A DNA stretch of 6,995 nucleotides. Source: Pseudomonadota bacterium. GTDB lineage: Bacteria; Pseudomonadota; Gammaproteobacteria; Natronospirales; REEB76. How positions within the stretch are numbered: the first letter of the stretch is position 1; every line of letters starts with the position of its first letter. The stretch is from NCBI GenBank assembly GCA_021779005.1, contig JAJYBN010000056.1:1-6995 (forward strand), in the 5' to 3' direction. The notes under the pieces are model-generated. The model had not been told where the DNA came from, did no database searches, and saw only the letters and a program-made list of their open reading frames with translations. The translations under genes and the position numbers were made by a program. This document shows, in pieces, positions 1 to 6,066 of the stretch.

Positions 1-72
1 AGCCGGATGCGGTAGTACCGCTCGTCCGGATCTGTGGAGGGGGTGTTCAGCAATGGGCATCTCTACTCCAAC
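1..72 (+). mobile_element. 3' end of a group II intron (RNA domains V and VI)
   Basis: Positions 1-33 fold as a domain V hairpin. It begins with the catalytic AGC (1-3), pairs 3-7 with 25-29, keeps a two-base bulge (TC, 22-23) and pairs 9-13 with 17-21. Positions 36-69 fold as domain VI: GGAG (36-39) pairs with CTCC (66-69), A65 is the bulged branch-point adenosine, and 40-43 pair with 61-64. The intron end is placed at C72, seven bases after A65, and gives the usual AY 3' terminus. Group II introns are self-splicing retroelements. Their reverse transcriptase/maturase normally lies upstream, here outside the window, so I cannot say whether the copy is complete. Two departures from the usual domain V are seen: G2 faces A30 instead of forming a G-U wobble, and the apical loop is not a GNRA tetraloop. 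Recognition rests on remembered domain V/VI patterns. Confidence 0.8.
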
Positions 73-347
73 TTAGTCTACCGCCGAATTAGCCCGCAGT
101 AAGGCACATAAGGCGAAACTGTAGCTAGTCGGACCCCTGGGATATTGAGACATATTGAGAAGGTAACGGGTTCATGGTTTGCGACAGGGTTCACGTAAAC
201 CGAGATATATTCCGTTTTTTCATTATATCACCGCGACTAGACCAACATCCTTTTTCTGATGTTGGGATATTGATCTGCATCAAGAAAAGTCGCGAATTAC
301 AATCGTCAGGACGACGGATTTCTTGCGTTGCTGAGCCAGGCGAGAAT
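73..347. other. Gene-free interval between intron 3' junction and rpmE
   Basis: This is the flank of the intron insertion and the region downstream of rpmE. I recognise no gene in it. A short plus-strand reading frame starting at 174 runs antisense through rpmE and resembles nothing known. The interval holds a nine-base direct repeat, ATATTGAGA at 142-150 and 152-160 (period 10), and a nested inverted-repeat element at 232-294 described separately. No strong hairpin followed by a T-run is seen on the minus strand below position 348, so the rpmE terminator is not identified. Confidence 0.6.
232..294. repeat. Nested inverted repeats forming a potential three-way junction
   Basis: CGCGACT (232-238) is perfectly complementary to AGTCGCG (288-294). 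Inside this closing stem are two perfect hairpins: CCAACATC (242-249) with GATGTTGG (258-265), and TTGAT (270-274) wait-free paired with loop CTGC to ATCAA (279-283). The fold is possible from either strand. It lies 54 bases beyond the rpmE stop codon, so an rpmE transcript reading through would carry it. No U-tract follows on either strand, which argues against a simple intrinsic terminator. Function is unknown; a structured 3' UTR, a small RNA or a protein-binding cruciform are all possible. Confidence 0.5.
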
Positions 348-557
348 TTATGCGGATTTGCGAGCGTACTTTTTGCGGAACTTGTCCACGCGGCCGGCAG
401 TATCCACGATCTTCTGTTTGCCGGTGAAAAATGGATGGCAACTTGAGCAAACTTCCACATGCAGGTCCCGGCCCAACGTTGAACGCGTGGCAAAACTGTT
501 ACCACAGCTGCAAGTAACGGTTATTTCTTTATATTCAGGATGGATGCCGGGTTTCAT
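348..557 (-). CDS. rpmE: 50S ribosomal protein L31, zinc-binding type
   Basis: L31 is a small protein of the large ribosomal subunit that sits at the central protuberance and helps bridge the two subunits. The 69-residue product has the family length and the typical opening MKPGIHPEY. Cys16, Cys18, Cys37 and Cys40 form the zinc site of the Cys-containing (RpmE) form, in contrast to the zinc-free YkgM-type paralogue. The basic C-terminus (KFRKKYARK) fits rRNA binding. The ATG start (555-557) is preceded by GAGG at 563-566 with five bases of spacing. The gene appears to be transcribed alone: a promoter lies at 603-631, and the next upstream minus-strand gene, hemW, ends more than 500 bases away. 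Zinc-type L31 is replaced by the zinc-free paralogue under zinc limitation in many bacteria; whether this organism has such a paralogue cannot be seen here. Confidence 0.97.
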   Translation of the reverse strand: MKPGIHPEYKEITVTCSCGNSFATRSTLGRDLHVEVCSSCHPFFTGKQKIVDTAGRVDKFRKKYARKSA

Positions 558-578
558 TAGAGCCTCGATTTTCTAGAA

Positions 579-595
579 CTTCAGTCATTTTGAAG
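579..595 (-). promoter_or_regulatory. Small hairpin in the rpmE 5' leader
   Basis: Read on the minus strand, CTTCA (595-591) pairs with TGAAG (583-579) around a seven-base loop. From the predicted promoter the transcript would begin near 596, so this hairpin would sit at the very 5' end of a leader of about 40 nucleotides, roughly a dozen bases upstream of the GAGG ribosome-binding site (563-566). Many ribosomal protein mRNAs are autoregulated through leader structure, and L31 autocontrol has been reported in Escherichia coli. Five base pairs is short, so this is a weak call. Confidence 0.3.
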
Positions 596-602
596 GGCGC
601 GC

Positions 603-631
603 ATGATAACGCGCACTCGCGTGAGCAGCAA
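603..631 (-). promoter_or_regulatory. Predicted sigma-70 promoter of rpmE
   Basis: On the minus strand a -35 element TTGCTG (631-626) is separated by exactly 17 bases from a -10 element TATCAT (608-603), which matches five of six consensus bases. The bases just after the -10 element are GCGCGCCC. Such a GC-rich discriminator is typical of stringently controlled ribosomal promoters, which ppGpp and DksA repress. Transcription would start near 596 and give a leader of about 40 nucleotides. No other candidate of similar quality was seen upstream of rpmE. Confidence 0.55.
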
Positions 632-680
632 GTCTTATGGGACGGTCTGATGCTGTTACCGTGCGTGAGCAAGGGGTTAG

Positions 681-958
681 TGTGCATATTTTACATGGCA
701 TCTCACCGAGTTCTTTCAACTCCCTGACAGTGCTGGTTAAATCAGGTTGTTCACAAAAACGGTGGATAAGTCTGTGGATTAAATCATATGCGCAGGACAG
801 ATTGCCTTTGCACATACGATCTGTTTCAAAGTGGTGAATTCTTATTCAAATGTTAATATGCATATAAATCAAAGACATGCATTAAAATCCGTTAAGTCTT
901 TTGCGAAACACTCTCTAGGGTTCCACGGCTCATGTACCGGCCAAGCAGATGTGCATAA
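681..958. promoter_or_regulatory. Cluster of DnaA-box-like sites flanking an AT-rich block
   Basis: Using the consensus TTATNCACA (reverse TGTGNATAA), the sites are: TGTGCATAT at 681-689 (one mismatch), TTGTTCACA at 747-755 (one mismatch), GGTGGATAA at 761-769 (one mismatch), TGTGGATTA at 773-781 (one mismatch), TTATTCAAA at 842-850 (one mismatch) and TGTGCATAA at 950-958 (exact). The block 838-900 between the last two sites is clearly AT-rich, and a near-match to an integration host factor site lies at 867-879. DnaA-box clusters beside an AT-rich unwinding element are the architecture of replication origins, but DnaA also regulates promoters and can be titrated by box clusters. The neighbouring genes are not those usually found at gammaproteobacterial origins. 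Confidence 0.35.
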
Positions 959-1017
959 CCACTTGTTCGTGGGCGCAAATTCGAGCAGATGATGGATATT
1001 GTTTCCAGGGGTAGTCG

Positions 1018-1071
1018 ATGACAATTCAGCTGCAGCCGGGCCTACAGCCGTTTGGCGTCCAGACTCATTGA
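1018..1071 (+). CDS. Possible 17-residue micro-ORF, unknown
   Basis: An ATG at 1018 is preceded by AGGGG (1007-1011) with six bases of spacing, a strong ribosome-binding site. The frame encodes 17 residues (MTIQLQPGLQPFGVQTH) and stops with TGA at 1069-1071. It converges on the end of hemW. No family is recognised. It could be a genuine micropeptide, the start of a decayed gene, or chance. Its short length means coding bias cannot be judged. Confidence 0.15.
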   Translation: MTIQLQPGLQPFGVQTH

Positions 1072-1090
1072 GTAATGTCCATGCGTGAGT

Positions 1091-2287
1091 TTATGCCCGC
1101 ACAGTTGGACGCAGACTCTGGGGGAGCAACACGGCCGGTTCAGGTAAAAATCTTTGCAATAAATCGTTCAGATAGGTGTGCCCAGTTGAGGTGGGCTGCC
1201 AACGGCCCTGGATAAGTTGCATGAGCTTCAATGATTGAGCCTGCTCCAGCGCGGGTTGCACGCGCACATAGGGTAAACCCGTGAGTGACTCGAAGTCAGG
1301 GATGCTGAAACCCTCGAATAGCCGCAAACGATTAAGCATGAATTCCAAGATCCGGTCTGCCTCGGCCACGTCCGTGACGGCGCCTATGCCTTGGACAGTG
1401 CCCGCCGTTCGCATGTAGGCCGCGGGTTGCTTCACTTTCCATAAGCGTACAATTTGGCCATTTTGCAGATCACTCAATTTACTGTGGGCACCCGCACCGA
1501 TGCCCAGATAATCACCATAACGCCAATAGTTCAGGTTGTGGCTGCACATACGGCCGTTACGCGCGAAAGCGGATATCTCATACTGAATGAATCCATGCTT
1601 GCGAAGCAGCGCCTGGCAGGCCTGCTGCATTTGCCAAGACATATCGTCATCGGGAAGCGTGGGCGGATGCGCGTGAAAAAGAGTATTGGGTTCAAGCGTG
1701 AGTTGATAATGAGAAAGATGTGCGGGCGCAAGGGCGATCGCACGCCTGACATCCATCAATGCCTGCTCCAGGGTTTGTTGTGGCAATCCATACATCAGGT
1801 CCAGGTTGAAGTTTCCCAGGCCGGCGGCGTGGGCTTCTTCAGCAGCTTTTGAGGCCTCCTCGGTACTATGGATGCGACCCAGTACCTGTAAATGCTGTGC
1901 GTTAAAGCTCTGTACACCGATGGACAGGCGCGTGATGCCCGCAGCCCGATATTCGGCAAAGCGGCCACGTTCCACGGTGCCGGGATTGGCCTCCAGTGTA
2001 ATTTCTGCATCTGCTAGCAATGGCAGACATTGTCGCGTTTCCTCCAGGATATGCGCGATGCTTTCCGGTCTAAACAAACTGGGCGTGCCGCCGCCAATAA
2101 AGACTGATTGTAGTTGTCGTCCATGAACCCGTGGCAGATCCCGTTGCAGATCTCGCATCAGCGCGGCCGTATACTCGGCTTCTGGCAAATCACCCTTGAT
2201 AGCATGGGAATTGAAATCGCAATACGGGCACTTACGCACGCACCACGGTAAGTGCACGTAAAGCGAGAGCGGAGGATTGATGAGCAT
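1091..2287 (-). CDS. hemW: Heme chaperone HemW (radical-SAM, HemN-like)
   Basis: HemW belongs to the coproporphyrinogen III oxidase-like radical-SAM family. It is thought to bind heme and deliver it to respiratory proteins rather than act as the oxidase. From the start chosen here the protein has 398 residues. Cys16, Cys20 and Cys23 form the CxxxCxxC iron-sulfur motif, followed directly by DF as in HemW; HemN has a further cysteine right after. The SAM-binding GGGTPS follows at residues 65-70, and the HNLNYWRYGDYLGIGAGAH block typical of HemW lies in the second half. The ATG at 2285-2287 is preferred because MLINPPLSLYVHLPWC aligns with the usual N-terminus. A TTG at 2297-2299 would add four residues and overlap rdgB. 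No clear ribosome-binding site is present, so coupling to rdgB, whose stop lies five bases before, is likely. The C-terminus is about 20 residues longer than in E. coli. Confidence 0.94.
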   Translation of the reverse strand: MLINPPLSLYVHLPWCVRKCPYCDFNSHAIKGDLPEAEYTAALMRDLQRDLPRVHGRQLQSVFIGGGTPSLFRPESIAHILEETRQCLPLLADAEITLEANPGTVERGRFAEYRAAGITRLSIGVQSFNAQHLQVLGRIHSTEEASKAAEEAHAAGLGNFNLDLMYGLPQQTLEQALMDVRRAIALAPAHLSHYQLTLEPNTLFHAHPPTLPDDDMSWQMQQACQALLRKHGFIQYEISAFARNGRMCSHNLNYWRYGDYLGIGAGAHSKLSDLQNGQIVRLWKVKQPAAYMRTAGTVQGIGAVTDVAEADRILEFMLNRLRLFEGFSIPDFESLTGLPYVRVQPALEQAQSLKLMQLIQGRWQPTSTGHTYLNDLLQRFLPEPAVLLPQSLRPTVRA

Positions 2288-2292
2288 GCGTG

Positions 2293-2901
2293 TCAACAAA
2301 ATCGAGAGCCCATGTTGGCAAGCTGTTGGACCAGTTTACGTAATGCCTGGCCACGATGACTTAAGCGGTTTTTTTCCAACGGCGTAAGTTCGGCTGAGGA
2401 TCTATTGAGTCCTGGCACCAGGAACACCGGATCATAACCAAAACCGTTGCGACCACGGGGTGTGTCAAGGATATGACCCTCCCAAAGGCCCTCGCAGATT
2501 AACGGCCCTGGATCATCGGCTTGATTCACATACGCGATGATGCAGCGGAACCGCGCTGTGCGTTTATCTGCAGATATGCTGCGCAGTTCCTGCAGGAGTT
2601 TTGCCAGGTTATCCGCATCGCTTGCCCCGACGCCGGCGTAGCGGGCCGAATACACTCCAGGTGCACCACCAAGCGCATCCACTTCAAGCCCTGAATCATC
2701 AGCGATCGCTGGCAAACCAGTCTGGCGCGCGGCATTGCGCGCTTTAAGCAGCGCGTTTTCCGTAAAACTCGCCCCGTTTTCCTCGATTTCATGCACGCCC
2801 AGCGCATTTTGGGGTAGTACTTGAATTGCGCTGTCCGCGAGCATTGTCTGCAATTCGTGCAGTTTGCCAACATTACCGGTGGCCAGCACCACCTTGGTCA
2901 T
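2293..2901 (-). CDS. rdgB: dITP/XTP pyrophosphatase (Ham1/RdgB family)
   Basis: This cytosolic enzyme hydrolyses dITP, ITP and XTP to monophosphate and pyrophosphate, which keeps deaminated purines out of DNA and RNA. The 202-residue protein has the family length. Family signatures are TGNVGK at 8-13 for phosphate binding, [24 protein letters not shown] around 67-90 with the catalytic Asp69, GFGYDP at 153-158 for base recognition, and SHRGQAL at 181-187. The start ATG (2899-2901) overlaps the rph stop codon in an ATGA arrangement, so translation is coupled to rph. The stop at 2293 lies immediately before the hemW start. The rph-rdgB-hemW order is found in several gammaproteobacteria, which supports one transcript for all three. 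Confidence 0.97.
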   Translation of the reverse strand: MTKVVLATGNVGKLHELQTMLADSAIQVLPQNALGVHEIEENGASFTENALLKARNAARQTGLPAIADDSGLEVDALGGAPGVYSARYAGVGASDADNLAKLLQELRSISADKRTARFRCIIAYVNQADDPGPLICEGLWEGHILDTPRGRNGFGYDPVFLVPGLNRSSAELTPLEKNRLSHRGQALRKLVQQLANMGSRFC

Positions 2902-3614
2902 TGCGCCAACGCTTCGGATTGCGCAGCTATCAGTGAGCGAATGCCATCGCTGGCAAGCACGAGCAACTGCTCAAGCTGGCCACGGTTGAAGGCCTGGCTT
3001 TCCGCAGTACCCTGGATTTCCACAAATGCGCCAGCATCATTCATAACGACATTCATGTCAGTTTCAGCCTGGGAATCTTCGGCATAGTCGAGATCCAGAA
3101 TCGCATCACCCTTCACGATACCGGCTGATACGGCGGCCACCGCACCACGCAATGGATTCTTTATGACTAACCCCTGCTTGCGAAGCAGGCGTGTCGCATC
3201 CACCACAGCCACATAGCCCCCCGTGATAGCGGCAGTGCGGGTGCCGCCATCCGCCTGTAGCACATCACAATCGAGAATCAGGGTACGTTCGCCGAGGGAC
3301 TGCAGGTCTACAACTGCCCGCAACGCACGCCCGATGAGGCGCTGGATTTCCAGTGTGCGCCCCACCTGTCTGCCGCGGGCAGCTTCTCGTTCCGTGCGCT
3401 TATTCGTAGCGCGCGGCAGCATGCTGTATTCAGCCGTCAACCAGCCTTTGCCAGCGCCTTTCAGGAAGGCAGGCACCTTTTCTTCCACGCTCGCGGTGCA
3501 CAGCACACGGGTATCACCGAAGCTGACCAGCACGGATCCCTCGGCATGACGGGTGTAATTGCGGGTAAAAGTGACCGGGCGTAACTGGTTATTGGCACGA
3601 CCATGGCTGCGCAT
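2898..3614 (-). CDS. rph: Ribonuclease PH (tRNA nucleotidyltransferase)
   Basis: RNase PH is a hexameric, phosphate-dependent 3'-5' exoribonuclease that trims the 3' ends of tRNA precursors and contributes to rRNA degradation in starvation. The 238 residues equal the length of the intact E. coli enzyme and are collinear with it. Recognisable parts are the N-terminal RPxxxTRNYT segment, the arginine-rich region [15 protein letters not shown] near 73-87 for phosphate and RNA contacts, [19 protein letters not shown] at 114-132, and the catalytic Asp180 and Asp186 in the segment [12 protein letters not shown]. The ATG start has GGAGA with six bases of spacing. The C-terminus is complete, unlike the frameshifted rph of E. 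coli K-12. It lies 93 bases after the PP2C gene on the same strand and overlaps rdgB by four bases. I saw no convincing promoter in the 93-base gap. Confidence 0.97.
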   Translation of the reverse strand: MRSHGRANNQLRPVTFTRNYTRHAEGSVLVSFGDTRVLCTASVEEKVPAFLKGAGKGWLTAEYSMLPRATNKRTEREAARGRQVGRTLEIQRLIGRALRAVVDLQSLGERTLILDCDVLQADGGTRTAAITGGYVAVVDATRLLRKQGLVIKNPLRGAVAAVSAGIVKGDAILDLDYAEDSQAETDMNVVMNDAGAFVEIQGTAESQAFNRGQLEQLLVLASDGIRSLIAAQSEALAQ

Positions 3615-3707
3615 ACGAAGTCTCCAAAATTATTTAATTACAAAGAACTTATTGGATAGAGGCTGCGAACGCGTCTTGTGTGTGATGGATTGTTTCATAT
3701 GCACTAA

Positions 3708-4445
3708 TCAACCCGTCCAGCGTACAGCTACGGCGGTGATATTGTCGCTCATGGGCGTGGTACGCAATTCTGCCTCCATGGCCAGGGTATCCAGGCTGGC
3801 CTGTAGTTCCAGCTGCTCCCCGATGGCACGCGCCAGTTGTATATCCGTGAATGGCGCCCAGAATCCGTCGGAACACAACAGCACTACATCTCCCACCAGC
3901 AGTGGATGCGGGTTGGATATATCGATTGTTGGCAATTCAGGTTCACCGCCCAGGCATTGATCGACGAAATTCCGTAATGGGTGCATGGCCAGATCGCTAT
4001 CCTCTAACAGACCTTGTTGCGCAAGGATCTCTACGGCACTGTGATCACGGGTGCGTGCCAATACCTTGCTATCGCGTATGAAGTACACGCGACTATCGCC
4101 GACGTGCACCCAACGGACCATGCCAGCTGTGATCAAGCAGGCAGTGATGGTGGTGCGTGGACGAAGATCTGGATCGAGTTCTGCGCCCAGTGCAACAACC
4201 TTCCTATGTGCAGCGACAATGCTGCTGCGGAGGAATTCGGTGGGTTCGAGGATCGCGTCTGTTTCCTGGAACGCACTCTTTACTGTCTCTACGGCAGCTT
4301 CAGCGGCAAGATCACCGCCGACATGGCCTCCCATACCATCCGCTACAATCAGCAACGTGTGGTTACCTGACGTCGCAACAAGGGCGCGGTCCTGATTCTC
4401 GCTGCGATTACCCAGGCGGGAGACCTGGGCGGTTTCGATATTCAC
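3708..4445 (-). CDS. PP2C-family serine/threonine protein phosphatase
   Basis: The product is a metal-dependent phosphatase of the bacterial PP2C (PppA/Stp) type, which removes phosphate from serine and threonine residues in the cytoplasm. Its 245 residues form a bare catalytic domain with no membrane segment or sensor. Motifs in order are GNRSENQD at 12-19, the metal ligands Asp36-Gly37 in ADGMGGHVGGDLAA, HVGDSRVY at 114-121, TRDHS at 132-136, Asp193 in LCSDGFW, and Asp234 in SDNITAV. All key acidic residues are present, so it should be active. The start is GTG (4443-4445), preceded by AGGG with seven bases of spacing. Phosphatases of this type are often paired with a Hanks-type kinase or a type VI secretion locus; neither is visible here, so its substrate is unknown. 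It may share a transcript with rph downstream. Confidence 0.93.
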   Translation of the reverse strand: MNIETAQVSRLGNRSENQDRALVATSGNHTLLIVADGMGGHVGGDLAAEAAVETVKSAFQETDAILEPTEFLRSSIVAAHRKVVALGAELDPDLRPRTTITACLITAGMVRWVHVGDSRVYFIRDSKVLARTRDHSAVEILAQQGLLEDSDLAMHPLRNFVDQCLGGEPELPTIDISNPHPLLVGDVVLLCSDGFWAPFTDIQLARAIGEQLELQASLDTLAMEAELRTTPMSDNITAVAVRWTG

Positions 4446-4544
4446 TGTAGAACCCTGTTGGATGGGCTGGCTATCGGCTGGCTAGGCATTTAGCTTACCA
4501 TTTTGCTTTGCCGCCACGGCATTCCATATGGAAGGTGCTACTAA
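4446..4544. promoter_or_regulatory. Divergent intergenic region between the two clusters
   Basis: This 99-base gap must hold the start signals for both the PP2C-rph-rdgB-hemW and the yicC-gmk clusters. No hexamer pair close to the sigma-70 consensus was found in either direction. It does contain a perfect direct repeat GGCTGGCTA at 4465-4473 and 4476-4484, spaced 11 bases or about one helical turn, and a perfect 12-base palindrome TTCCATATGGAA at 4522-4533 that overlaps the yicC ribosome-binding site. Both are candidates for regulator binding; neither matches an operator I know. Confidence 0.45.
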
Positions 4545-5411
4545 ATGATCTTTAGCATGACGGGTTTTGCCCGTGGCGAAACTAAAAGTAAGTCGAGTAG
4601 CCTCATCTGGGAACTGCGCACGGTTAATCATCGCTATCTGGATATCAGCCTGCGTCTGCCGGACGACTTGCGGGCCCTCGAGCCGGATTGCCGTGAGCGC
4701 ATCGCACGGGTGTTGCGGCGAGGCAAACTGGATGGCCAGTTGCGTTTGGAGGCGGCGGCTGGGATCGAGACAGTGCTGGAGGTGGATGAACAGCGTGCGC
4801 GGGCAGTGGCTGAGGCTGCAGAACGCGTGAACGGGATGTTAAGTCACTCAGCCCCCATCAATGGACTCGAGCTGCTGCGCTGGCCGGGGGTCGTCCGGGA
4901 ATCCCGGCCCGACCTGCAGCAAGTGAGCTCGGATGCCCTGAAACTGCTGGACGAGGTCCTCGTCATGCTGACGGCCATGCGCGTCAGCGAAGGCAGGCGA
5001 ATCGCCGGTCTGCTGAGCGACCGCGCGCAACAGATCAGCGCGATCGTGGCTGAGATACGCAAGCATATCGGCGCGATCCGTGCACAGTTGCACACTAAAC
5101 TGCAGGCTCGTTTTGAGGAGTTGAAACTCAATTTGGATGCGAACCGTCTGGAGCAGGAATTGGTGCTACTGTTGCAGCGGCTCGACGTAACCGAGGAGCT
5201 CGACCGTCTCGACAGCCATCTGGCCGAGTTTGCCAACAGCCTGAAAGGCGGTGACGCCGTGGGGCGACGCCTGGATTTTCTCATGCAGGAATTCAATCGT
5301 GAAGCCAATACACTTGGCTCCAAGTGCCAGGATGCCGCGGTCACCAAACAGGTTGTGGAATTGAAAGTACTGATCGAGCAGATGCGCGAACAGGTGCAGA
5401 ACATTGAATAA
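4545..5411 (+). CDS. yicC: YicC family endoribonuclease
   Basis: YicC proteins are widespread bacterial endoribonucleases; in E. coli YicC has been linked to decay of the small RNA RyhB. The 288-residue product is collinear with E. coli YicC. The N-terminal YicC domain starts MIFSMTGFAR and includes the LRTVNHRYLD segment. The middle (about 150-200) is predicted helical. The C-terminal DUF1732 domain holds RLEQELVLLLQRLDVTEELDRLDSH (201-225) and GRRLDFLMQEFNREANTLGSK (240-260), and it ends with the conserved EQMREQVQNIE. The ATG is preceded by GGAAGG (4530-4535) with nine bases of spacing; an in-frame ATG at residue 5 is less likely because the family begins as here. Its last codons overlap the gmk start by eight bases, and yicC-gmk pairing is typical of the gammaproteobacteria. 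Confidence 0.95.
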   Translation: MIFSMTGFARGETKSKSSSLIWELRTVNHRYLDISLRLPDDLRALEPDCRERIARVLRRGKLDGQLRLEAAAGIETVLEVDEQRARAVAEAAERVNGMLSHSAPINGLELLRWPGVVRESRPDLQQVSSDALKLLDEVLVMLTAMRVSEGRRIAGLLSDRAQQISAIVAEIRKHIGAIRAQLHTKLQARFEELKLNLDANRLEQELVLLLQRLDVTEELDRLDSHLAEFANSLKGGDAVGRRLDFLMQEFNREANTLGSKCQDAAVTKQVVELKVLIEQMREQVQNIE

Positions 5412-6066
5412 TGCACCCGTTCCCCGGCGTGGCCGGTTGTACCTGATCGCAGCGCCCTCCGGGGCAGGCAAGACCAGTCTGGTCCGGGCGCTGCTCGAAC
5501 GGCATCCGGATGTGCGCTTTTCCATCTCCTATACCACCCGGCCGCGGCGCCCGAATGAAGCCCATGGCCACGATTATCATTTTGTCAGTCAGTCGGAATT
5601 CGATCGGATGATTGCTGCCGGCGAGTTTCTGGAGCATGCGCGCGTATTCGACAACTGTTATGGCACCGCGCGCCAAAGTGTGGAGGCAGAATTGAGCCAG
5701 GGCCATGATCTGCTGCTGGAGATCGACTGGCAGGGCGCTCAGCAGGTGCGGCGCGCCAACCCGGAGGCCGTGAGTGTGTTCATACTGCCGCCTTCGCTTG
5801 ATGAACTCAGGCGCCGCCTGCAAAAACGCGCCGAAGAAGAACGCCGGCGCCTCATGGGGCCCGGACACGCGGCCACCGAGATAGAGCGACGTTTCCGCGA
5901 GGCGGTGACCGATATCTCCCATTGGCAGGAATTCGATTACGTGGTCGTGAACGATGACTTTCAGCGCACCCTGGCCGCTCTGGTAGATATTTTGGCTGGT
6001 CGGGGGGAGGCCAGCCGAGTCGAGCGCAAGGAACTGCGGCCATTGGTGGCGGCGCTCTTGGCGTAA
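5404..6066 (+). CDS. gmk: Guanylate kinase
   Basis: Gmk phosphorylates GMP to GDP with ATP in the cytosol, an essential step for GTP, dGTP and ppGpp supply. The P-loop APSGAGKTS is at 17-25, the GMP-binding region with TTRPRRP at 44-50 and HDYHF at 56-60, EHARVFDNCYGT at 77-88, and DWQGAQQVR at 108-116. The length of 220 residues exceeds the E. coli enzyme by about 13. Most of the excess is a charged stretch at about 140-151, where the family LID is normally compact. The only upstream in-frame start that leaves room before the P-loop is TTG at 5404, which overlaps yicC by eight bases and has AGGTG seven bases before it. The nearby ATG at 5411 is out of frame. A TTG at 5437 would leave only five residues before the P-loop. 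Confidence 0.95.
   Translation: MNNAPVPRRGRLYLIAAPSGAGKTSLVRALLERHPDVRFSISYTTRPRRPNEAHGHDYHFVSQSEFDRMIAAGEFLEHARVFDNCYGTARQSVEAELSQGHDLLLEIDWQGAQQVRRANPEAVSVFILPPSLDELRRRLQKRAEEERRRLMGPGHAATEIERRFREAVTDISHWQEFDYVVVNDDFQRTLAALVDILAGRGEASRVERKELRPLVAALLA

Larger units (their letters stand above)
558..1090. other. Gene-poor interval between rpmE and hemW
   Basis: The 533-base interval contains the rpmE promoter and leader at its left end, a set of DnaA-box-like 9-mers (681-958) and an AT-rich block (about 838-900) with the palindrome ATATGCATAT (856-865). The only translatable item with a good ribosome-binding site is a 17-codon frame at 1018-1071. No tRNA, known small RNA or longer protein gene was recognised. 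No intrinsic terminator for hemW, which ends at 1091 on the minus strand, could be found. Confidence 0.6.

Noticed and set aside
240..267. Possible integron attC site (CCAAC and GTTGG inverted core)
   Set aside because: The seven-base cores fail the RYYYAAC and GTTRRRY patterns at one position each, and the second pair of boxes and the typical asymmetric imperfect stem are missing.
174..446. Plus-strand 90-codon frame starting in the intergenic region
   Set aside because: It runs antisense through the well-supported rpmE gene, has no recognisable family and has a poorly spaced ribosome-binding site.
191..505. Minus-strand 104-codon frame overlapping rpmE
   Set aside because: It is a shifted reading of rpmE; the L31 frame has the zinc cysteines, correct length and a good ribosome-binding site.
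4844..5416. Minus-strand 190-codon frame opposite yicC
   Set aside because: Its serine/arginine-rich composition is that of an antisense shadow of the conserved yicC frame.
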